Part shown: piece after piece, positions 53,856 through 61,584 of the stretch
How the letters are laid out: the number at the start of each line of letters is the position of its first letter
How positions within the stretch are numbered: the first letter of the stretch is position 1
Origin: Sycon ciliatum
Taxonomy: Eukaryota; Porifera; Calcarea; Leucosolenida; Sycettidae
Direction of reading: 5' to 3'
Length of the DNA stretch: 64,000 nucleotides
Assembly (NCBI RefSeq): GCF_964019385.1
Contig: NC_088651.1
Location: 3,128,101 to 3,192,100, forward strand
The notes under the pieces: model-generated
Told to the model about the DNA's origin: nothing
The model's database searches: none
What the model saw: the letters and a program-made list of their open reading frames with translations, nothing else
Made by a program: the position numbers and the translations under genes

Positions 53856-54215
53856 ATGGATTCCTCCTCTTGGTTACATTATCGTGTTTCGCGGAGTCCA
53901 ACGCTCTCTACCATAATAGAAGTACCTGAACCGGATGAAGTACCTGAACCGGATGAAGTACCTCAACGGAAAGAAGTTCCCGAGCCGGAAGTAACACCAG
54001 AACCGGAAGAAGTTACCCCAGCTTACATTGTCGTGGAGCCACACCAGAACGATGGTTTTCCACTGGTGGAGGATGATGTGGAACCAAACCGTTGTTGTGG
54101 CGCTATTCGAAGAATGGTATCGCAGAGAGTGTATTACGCCATCATAGCGGGTGGTTTTCTTCTTTTGCTGGGATCAATTACAGCGCTGATCTATTTCCTC
54201 GCCAAGTATACATGA
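53856..54215 (+). CDS. Theta4, N-terminally short theta protein
   Basis: 119 residues: MDSSSWLHYRVSRSPTLSTI, EPDEVPEPDEVPQRKEVPEP repeats, TPAYIVVEP, FPLVEDDVE, CCGAIRRMVSQR, a helix at about 95-116, tail KYT. Compared with theta1 and theta3 it lacks the MEMxxKTFSSQ...EEYD block; a deletion of about 100 bp has joined the original ATGGA to the downstream SSS codons in frame. The membrane end is best conserved. The missing N-terminus means it may have lost one function while keeping its location. Confidence 0.7.
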   Translation: MDSSSWLHYRVSRSPTLSTIIEVPEPDEVPEPDEVPQRKEVPEPEVTPEPEEVTPAYIVVEPHQNDGFPLVEDDVEPNRCCGAIRRMVSQRVYYAIIAGGFLLLLGSITALIYFLAKYT

Positions 54216-55430
54216 GAAAAAGATACTGCCTTCCGTGTCTGCAGAGATGTTCGTGTTTTAGTGCCACGCTGTAGAACATTCAGTTAGTATTGTTGATATT
54301 TTTTACAATTGACAGATACTATTATTTCGTATTTTTTGCGATTTTTGTTTTGTATTCGTTGAAAAGCATTGAGTTTGAAGTATTGTTGATATTTTTTACA
54401 CTTTAATATCCTTTGATTTGGAAAAAAATAATTTTGTTCTTTGCCGGATTCGTGTGTGCTGATTGCCGTTGTCACTTCCTGCGTACGTAAGACAGGTAGT
54501 AGTCCAAATACCGAATCTCGAGTTCATCTGTTGAAAGGCGTAGGAAAATAAAAAAAGGAGAAAACTGAAACCAACAAACTTGTAAGTCATTTGTTCAGAC
54601 TTAAGGTCTGTGCTCTCACTAGTGTTTCATATTAGGCAACATGTATATAGTTACACTGTTGCTGTATGATTGCTGTTCCCGAAGAGCAGTCACAAAATCA
54701 CATACCAGGTTGAGTCCCGATAACTAGTCTCAAATAGCAGCGGCTTGCTCTGTGAATGGTTAATAAACAACGTCAAGACATTGGGACTCTACTGCAGTAT
54801 GCACGTCAACTGTTAATTTTGTTTTAAAACAAACTGTAGAAAAACAGATTTCGATCTCCGTGCAGTCTACTTATAGCTCGAGTTTGGTGAAAAGAAGTTC
54901 CGAAAAACAAGAAATCAGATCTGAAAGTAACATACAGTGCCTTATAACTAACGCCGCTCGCCGTTGAAAAACGCAACGACCGCAGGTTGTCATGTCGCAC
55001 GAATCGTACAAGATTTTACAACTCCCGTCCAGGGTCCAGCGCATAATGCTCCGAAATTGTTCGTATAATGCAAATATAAATGTTCCAAACACGACCTCTT
55101 GATGCTGATTATAATACTTCAACAAAGGCTATCAAGCTCTTGGCTTGGGACAAAAAGGAAGAAAAGATCCTGATGTTCTACAACTAACAGGTTGAGTGAA
55201 TCTTGGATGCGCACTCCAACAGTCTTTCAACTTGGGACGTTCAAAGTTATAGAAATAACATAAGGAGGGAAAATGGGCGCAACCAAGAAAAGCACGAGCT
55301 GAATTTCCCAGCTGTGAAGGACGTTGGCGAATGTTCATGAATGTCGATGACGATATTGGCCAGATCGATGGACAGTACGGCCACATCAATAGTATAAGAA
55401 AGTAAAGCGACATTTCACACAACTGGTCTG
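54216..55430. other. Theta4 downstream region
   Basis: 54216-54980 matches the other theta downstream regions. 55173-55268 is repeated at about 55978-56080 (GATGCGCACTCCAACAGCCT-type sequence, AGTTATAGAAATAAC). No gene supported. Confidence 0.55.
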
Positions 55431-55735
55431 GCTCAACAGATGCGAAGATCAATAAAAGGGGAAGATGTGCGAAGAAAAAACATGCAAAACCGAAGGCCTC
55501 AGGAAAACAGCTATGTTCTTCGATCATGACCATGACAATAACGTAGGTCAGTTGGCTCAAAAGATGGAAAGATCAATAAAAGGTGGAGCTATGCGAACAA
55601 GAAGATGCGAAGAGCAATAAAAGGGGAAGTGGTGCGAAAAAAATTATGCAAAACCGAACACCTCAGTAAAACAGCACTGAAAATAAACCATGGGAATAAC
55701 CATGAGGTCGGTCAGGGTCGTGCAATGTTCTCGCA
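55430..55735 (+). repeat. Diverged tandem repeats
   Basis: Words AGATGCGAAGATCAATAAAA and GCAAAACCGAA...CTCAGGAAAACAG recur at 55438-55510 and 55595-55675, with a third partial unit near 55565. No coding frame conserved. Confidence 0.7.
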
Positions 55736-55746
55736 TGATCTGATTA

Positions 55747-55934
55747 TTTAGTAACTGGTGGTGTTAGTGGACAATATGGCGTTACTTGTAGTTCCTAGGC
55801 AATGTTTTTTCGGTAAATTGATCGTTGGCTCCCCTCCGGAGTCAAATTTTCAAGAAGGTTTATAGTAAAGACAATAGGGCCAAGAAACTATAATGTTTCA
55901 CTATAATGTCCACTAACACCATCATTTACTAAAC
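55747..55934. mobile_element. Short TIR element (MITE)
   Basis: Left end TTTAGTAACTGGTGGTGTTA and right end the inverted TTTAGTAAATGATGGTGTTA, about 35-bp arms. A related right end occurs near 18865-18900. The target duplication is not clear. Confidence 0.6.
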
Positions 55935-56429
55935 ATTCACCCCATGCGTTAACATTGCACGACACTGACCGATGGTAATGACGTTCTAAAACTAACTGGC
56001 TAACTGCTCTAGCACATCTTTGATGCGCACTCCAACAGCCTTCCAACTTGTAACGTTCTAAGTTATAGAAATAACTCGAGTGTCTTGTTCCACTTTGTCT
56101 TTACTAGAAATACATCCTTGGCTTTCCATCCGAGTCCATTCAAGAAGTTTCTTAGTACATCCAGGCCATTCCTGTGTGCAGCTCTGCCTTTGTTATGCAT
56201 CTCTCTGTGTGCGGCAGTATTTATGGAGCGATAAGACACAGGTGCTTTCACATTGAAACCAGAGTCGATTTGCTCAATGTAAAGGCCTCAAAATTACTGT
56301 CCGAAATGTAGATCACGCCGGTGTGGGTTTGAACTTCTCATCTTGCACGTAATTCTTTTGTACGATTGGCTAAGTTTCAGTGACGCATACTCGCATCGTA
56401 CATCATTTAGTAGCAACGTCGTTTCAAAG

Positions 56430-56436
56430 TATAAAG
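56430..56436 (+). promoter_or_regulatory. TATA box of iota
   Basis: TATAAAG in TTTCAAAGTATAAAGAGAGG, 119 nt before the ATG. Confidence 0.6.
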
Positions 56437-56548
56437 AGAGGCCGGGTATGTGACATACTTGTGTTTGCCAAGTGTACAGATCGGAAAATTAGCACTGTTG
56501 AAAACCGAAATTTCTGACTTCCCTCTCTTCGCTTAACCTGGCGGCATT

Positions 56549-57706
56549 ATGGAGGCAAGCGACCTGAAAGGTATATCTGAGTCGAAGCCGACTCCACCGA
56601 TGCAAAGGATGGAGTTTACCGTCGGAGGTGCTGTGGAAACTACTGCCGTTGAGAGAGTAGATGCCCTGAACCTCGCACAGGTAGACGATAGAGCTCCACC
56701 AATGCCAAGCGTGGAGGTGAAATGCAGGGGTATTATGGCGATTACTCCGGCTGCACACGGTACCACCAATAAGACGACAAAAACCCCTTCCGTGAAGTTC
56801 ACCAGCGGGGATGTGCAGAATACTCCCGTTGTGGAAGTGGATGTCGGAAACCTCGCACAGCCTGAAGATGCGGCACCACCATTGCCTACGGTGAAAGCTA
56901 CAGTCAAAGATACTGTAGAGACTACGCTTGTGGCGGACGTAGATACCCGGAATTTCGCACAGACTGAGGATGCAGCTCCACCAATGCCTACCGCGGAGTT
57001 CACAGTCAGGGATATTTTGTCGATTACTCCAGTTGGATACGGTGCAACCAATACGGCGCCACCAATGCCCACAGTGACGTTCGCCATCCGGGATACCAAA
57101 CTGACTGCTCATGTGGCTGAATTTGATCCCTCGAACTCCGCCCAGGCTGAGAATACGGCTCCACCAATGCTTACACTGGCGTTCAAAGCCAGGGAAGCAA
57201 TGAGAAAGGCTCATCCAACCAAAAAGGTTACCTGGAACGTCGCCCAGGAAAAGGAAACAGCTCCACGAATGCCCACAGTGGATTTCACAGTCAGGGATGC
57301 TGTAGTGACCTCTCATGTGGCGGAAGTGAAGTCCCGGAGCCTTTCCCAACCTGAGGATGCCGTTTCCCAAACGCGTAAGGTGAGATTCAGCATAAGGGAA
57401 GCTGTGCCGACTTCTCCCGTTTCGGAAATTAAAGGAAAGAATCTCACACAGTCAGAGGTTACCAACACTGCAGTGACAACTGCAGTAGAACCTGCCGTGG
57501 TTCCTCTACCAAAAGTTGTTGGGGCAAATCATGCTCCACCTGAACATTCCTCCTATGCACATCGGATCGTAGACTGGGCTACCAGGCGGCGACGCCATCC
57601 AGCTAACACTCTGTTCTGGGCGGCGATTGTGTTTTGCTGTGTGATTCTAGTCCCGGCTATCATCGTCTTCCTGGTTTATGTAGTGCTTTGGACACAGAGG
57701 CATTAG
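56549..57706 (+). CDS. Iota, repeat-containing tail-anchored membrane protein
   Basis: 385 residues, the largest host gene here. About eight imperfect repeats of 35-45 residues fill positions 15-310; each has a core like APPMPTVEFTVRD followed by T.VAEVD..NLAQ.EDA. Then a Val/Pro segment, a basic DWATRRRRHPAN patch, a helix at about 353-379 and tail WTQRH. No cysteine pattern or catalytic motif in the repeats. AATAAA at 57730-57735. The opposite strand is also open because of the repeats. It has the same layout as the smaller genes, with an expanded cytosolic part. Confidence 0.75.
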   Translation: MEASDLKGISESKPTPPMQRMEFTVGGAVETTAVERVDALNLAQVDDRAPPMPSVEVKCRGIMAITPAAHGTTNKTTKTPSVKFTSGDVQNTPVVEVDVGNLAQPEDAAPPLPTVKATVKDTVETTLVADVDTRNFAQTEDAAPPMPTAEFTVRDILSITPVGYGATNTAPPMPTVTFAIRDTKLTAHVAEFDPSNSAQAENTAPPMLTLAFKAREAMRKAHPTKKVTWNVAQEKETAPRMPTVDFTVRDAVVTSHVAEVKSRSLSQPEDAVSQTRKVRFSIREAVPTSPVSEIKGKNLTQSEVTNTAVTTAVEPAVVPLPKVVGANHAPPEHSSYAHRIVDWATRRRRHPANTLFWAAIVFCCVILVPAIIVFLVYVVLWTQRH

Positions 57707-57769
57707 TTCCATAAAATTGAATTTTGAACAATAAAAACAATTTTTTGCTCTACGCTCATATAAGCATGG

Positions 57770-58560
57770 TTGCTATCTTTTGGAGACTTGCTGAACCAAA
57801 AATACGGTCTCAACAACTTTATTCTATTACTTTCCTTCTCCCTCGATTGCAAAGGGTTGAAGACTTGTTACACATGTGAAGAACCTCCGTGTAAGATGTT
57901 TGTTGGTGAGCTCATGTCTATATGCCAAAAGTGTTTCATTCGGATTGAGCGATAAAAATACTTTATAGAATTGTTTTACAGGTATTTGCCACTGTTCAGA
58001 TGCATCCACTACTGGTGTCAATAGCTGAATACGAAAAGAAGAAAATACATTGGCTACAATTGGAAACTCCGAGTTTCACGCTTAACGCGGTCATCGCTCA
58101 AATGTTCCCACTACTGGAGTCAATTGGTGATTATGAAAAGAAGAAAATACATTGGCTACAAGTGTGAACTCCGAGTTTCACGCGTAACGCGGTCAGCACT
58201 CAAATGTTCTCCGACGATCCCCTTGTGCGTCGAAATCACAAAAAGCACGGATACAGTGCAGAATGCTCCTTATGTGCTTGGGTTGGGAAAAGCTCTTTGT
58301 TTTCCCTGGGCAGCAATTTGTGCCAATGAAACCGTTGTGCTCGTACAGCTGATTCAAAGAAGAACTAGAGACTTTTGTAAAATGTCAGAGAATATGTAAG
58401 GCCGCATGCGTCGCACCTGGTGGCAACAATCAAGACATCGGCAACTGACACATTGTCTCTCTAAATGCAATACCAAGAAAGGTACACCACATAGACGCGC
58501 AAGAGGTGCGTATTGGCGATGTGCCGGGCTAGGGGTACATGCGTATTGTTATACTTTTAC
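57770..58560. other. Spacer with a 104-bp tandem duplication
   Basis: 58001-58105 and 58106-58209 share AAGAAGAAAATACATTGGCT and CTCCGAGTTTCACGC. No gene supported. Confidence 0.65.
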
Positions 58561-58590
58561 AGTGAACGGGCAAATCACGTATCCTTTGAG

Positions 58591-58598
58591 TATAAAAC
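58591..58598 (+). promoter_or_regulatory. TATA box of kappa
   Basis: TATAAAAC in TTTGAGTATAAAACACGACG, 65 nt before the ATG, the shortest spacing of the cluster. Confidence 0.65.
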
Positions 58599-58655
58599 AC
58601 GACGGGCCACTTGAACTGGCTCTGTTTTCTAAGTTTACTGATATTCGCTAAGAAC

Positions 58656-58988
58656 ATGGAGACGATTGAGCTTCAACCAATGGGCGCGAGCCATGTGACT
58701 GCGCGGGCTCCAGGAGCGCAGGCTGGATCGGCAACGGGAGGCCCACCATCGCAACCCCCACCTGCTGTGGGTGCCTCCGTGATTGAAGTAGGAGGGGCTG
58801 AGCAAGATAATGCTCTTCCGGCACCAAGTTGTTGTTCAAGGATAGCACCTTGCTGCTTCCCTTTGTGCAATCACCGAAGGTCAGATGGGAAGTGCTGCTG
58901 TATGCTAACCTTTGGATTTATCCTGCTGGGTTCAGCTCTTGGAGCCTTCGCTTACTATGCCTATCGTGCAGCTGTTACTAAATATTAA
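58656..58988 (+). CDS. Kappa, cysteine-rich tail-anchored membrane protein
   Basis: 110 residues: METIELQPMGASHVTARAPG, a Gly/Pro/Gln-rich flexible middle, then SCCSRIAPCCFPLCNHRRSD and KCCCM just before a helix at about 83-103 and tail RAAVTKY. Nine cysteines in the 25 residues before the helix suggest acylation or metal binding (inference). More GC-rich than its neighbours. AATAAA at 59072-59077. Single copy. Confidence 0.7.
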   Translation: METIELQPMGASHVTARAPGAQAGSATGGPPSQPPPAVGASVIEVGGAEQDNALPAPSCCSRIAPCCFPLCNHRRSDGKCCCMLTFGFILLGSALGAFAYYAYRAAVTKY

Positions 58989-59233
58989 CTTCGGCTATAT
59001 GAATCACCCTCTTGAATGGCTCTTGCTTGCGGTCTTTCTTGCAGATTGATATGCAAATGACCCCTTTTTTTAATAAATGATTTATGTTATTCGAGATGCG
59101 TTTAATACTATCATTATGTGCATTTTCGCGTTGAAGTCGACCGATAGGTCCACTTCGTCGCTTGTGCTCGAGAATGAAGGCAAGAAGATAACAAATAATA
59201 TGCTGTAGAAAAAAGGTCAAACTATTACTGTAT

Positions 59234-59435
59234 GTAGAAAGGAAAGAGACATTATGGATACGAGTTAAGAGTAACTCTCCATCACTGTAACATGATACTT
59301 TATACACCGTCGAATGTCTCAGTACTCTGTCAGTTTTGTGCCTAGTTATTGCACTTTCTGACTGTATAAAGTATCATGTTACAGTGATGGAGAGTTACTC
59401 TTAACTCGTATCCATAATGTCTCTTTCCTTTCTAC
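59234..59435. repeat. Perfect inverted repeat, 71-nt arms, 60-nt spacer
   Basis: Arms 59234-59304 and 59365-59435 start GTAGAAAGGAAAGAGACATT and its complement; I found no mismatch. The spacer contains GAATGTCTCAGTACTC...CAGTTTTGTG, a fragment also found at 17066-17100. Confidence 0.95.
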
Positions 59436-59536
59436 ATTTATTTATGGCTCAACATCCGAGTTTTACTATTACTGTATCAGAATCAATACGAAATAGTGGT
59501 TGCGACTTCAGCGATGATATTTTTAAGAATGAGTTG

Positions 59537-59601
59537 GCTCCCACACTGGAGCTCGCGCTATTCAAGTCAAATCGAAATAGCGCGAGCTCCAGTGTGGGAG
59601 C
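59537..59601. repeat. Inverted repeat, 26-nt perfect core
   Basis: GCTCCCACACTGGAGCTCGC and its inverse, spacer 13 nt; weaker pairing extends about 12 nt further out on both sides. Confidence 0.9.
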
Positions 59602-59765
59602 AAAATCATTCCTTAAAAAAAGTATAAGAATCAAAACCGCAAAAATCAGAAGAAAAGGGGCGAAAAAACGCAGACATATAAAGCCAGTGGTGCATGAACA
59701 AGGAAGTAGAGAGCATTGAGTGATGGTGTCGTGGATGAGCAACAAAGGCACCGCCTAAACACGCA

Positions 59766-61570
59766 GTGTTATATTACGTGGAGAAGAAATCAGTTATTGC
59801 AGCATCATCCGTCCCTTATAGATCCTTGTTCTTAACCCAGAGCTCGCATCTCGTCCCTATCCGCTTCAACCTTCCTGATTCTGTGCAAGTGCTCCAAATT
59901 ACTCAGGTTTCCGGCTTCTGCTGCCTCCAGCTCAGCAGACAGTGTACCCGTCACGCTGGTCCTCAGCCCACCTCTCCAACTAGCTTAGCAACTGACCGTT
60001 GCCTGGACGGCTTGACAGACAGAGGGCGTGTGCGAAAAGCTTCCATCGTAACACGCTGATGGTGTGACTGTGCTGCTTTCACATCGAGTGTATAGTGCGT
60101 TGTTCGATATTGTCTGAGACGTGTGGTTACAGCCAACGATAATGTACCCTCCAAACTCTTGATGTGACTAGCAAATGCATGGTGGTATATGTGTGGAGGT
60201 GAACAGTTGTTCCGCTGGTAAATTTCACACTTGATTCAGGCCAATTTCTTAATTTTTCTTTTCTTCTTGACAGTTTCAGTCTTTGATTGATGTGTCAGTT
60301 CTTGTGGTTAGGGCACCAGGGAAGTAATCGCTGTTTAATCCTAGCAGGACGGAGTCATTAATACTCACATTTTAACAATTGGTGGCGTACCGGTACCACT
60401 GACCACCCACTGATATAATATACTGCTTAATTGGAATATGCAAGAAGAGTGTCACAAAGTGTTCTTGTATTCAAAATTCAAAGTAAGCCCAGAAGAATGG
60501 AACAGTATTGCATTGTGGCACAAACAAAAACAAAACAAAAAAAGCGTTCTTTGGCAACTGTTCTCTGCGGTGGTGTAATCCAATGACTTCGTACATACGT
60601 GAGAATCAGTCTGCGAGATGTCCTATTTAGAACAATGCGCTTGGATTGGTCACTTGTGCCAGCATTGGTATGGAAGCGTCGGTTGCGCACACGCCATGAA
60701 AAGAAGTGCTACGCGACCATTTCTGAACGTATGAGGAGGATGCACATTCGTAATGGCGATGGATTCCTATGGAAATTGGACAAATGCAATTGACTAGGCG
60801 GAGAATAGAGAAGATCCTCGGGGATTGAGGTATTGCAGATTCGATTCTCAATCGTATACCCGACCGAATGGAGGTTTTAGTTTGGGGATTTTGAAGTTTT
60901 GTCTTGGGATAGGGATCTCAGCGCGTGAGCTGCGCAGCCTGTTTGCGCAGGTGAAATTTTCGATCCCAAACGCGCCCAGTGCAGAAACCCTGAAAAAGCA
61001 CATTTTTTCGAAATAAGTCAAGTTGAAGAAGACGGTAGAAATAGCTGAATATTGCGTCCAGGAAAGCACATTCTACGGCCATTTCCAAGCTACCTATCTC
61101 CCACACACTCTCTCAGAGGAACTATGGAGGGTCAAAGAGCACAATAGTTCACTCTTTGACGCAGCGTGAACACCTCTTCTTCTGAGCGCGATGTCTTCTC
61201 TCTGAGTTATAATGGCGGCGATATTCACGATGGCTGATGCGCTGAAAATCGAAATTAGGACAATCTAACTGGAGAAAACCTCTGAAATTTTCACTGAATC
61301 TTCTCTGGAGTGGGTTCTTGCCACATGCCAAATTATAGGAAAACCGACCGGGGCGATATCGCCTTGGCCACGCTTCCCTGTGGCGGGAATCAACGTGTGT
61401 TCGAACGACGATGAAGATGACGATTCCGCTAGTGTCGATCGTAAGCATTATTTAATTTTATTTTCATCGTCGTTATCTAGGCCCTTGCGTCGTTCCTGTC
61501 CTACAGTTACTTGTCCGGAGGACTTCTGCTGCCTAAGATCGCGTTCTTTGCCAAACTTCTCGGACATTTT
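59766..61570. other. Stretch without recognised genes
   Basis: Several short open frames on both strands, none with the promoter/poly(A) pattern of the cluster. 61150-61570 may be the 5' flank or terminal region of the transposon whose gene follows. Confidence 0.35.
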
Positions 61571-61584
61571 GTTCCAAATTGGTT

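Noticed and set aside
55132-55560. 142-codon minus-strand frame
   Set aside because: No promoter or poly(A) signal, overlaps diverged tandem repeats, no copy in the paralogous theta downstream regions.
56489-57370. 293-codon open frame on the minus strand of iota
   Set aside because: It mirrors the iota repeats; the plus-strand frame has ATG, TATA box, anchor helix and AATAAA, and the antisense frame has none of these.
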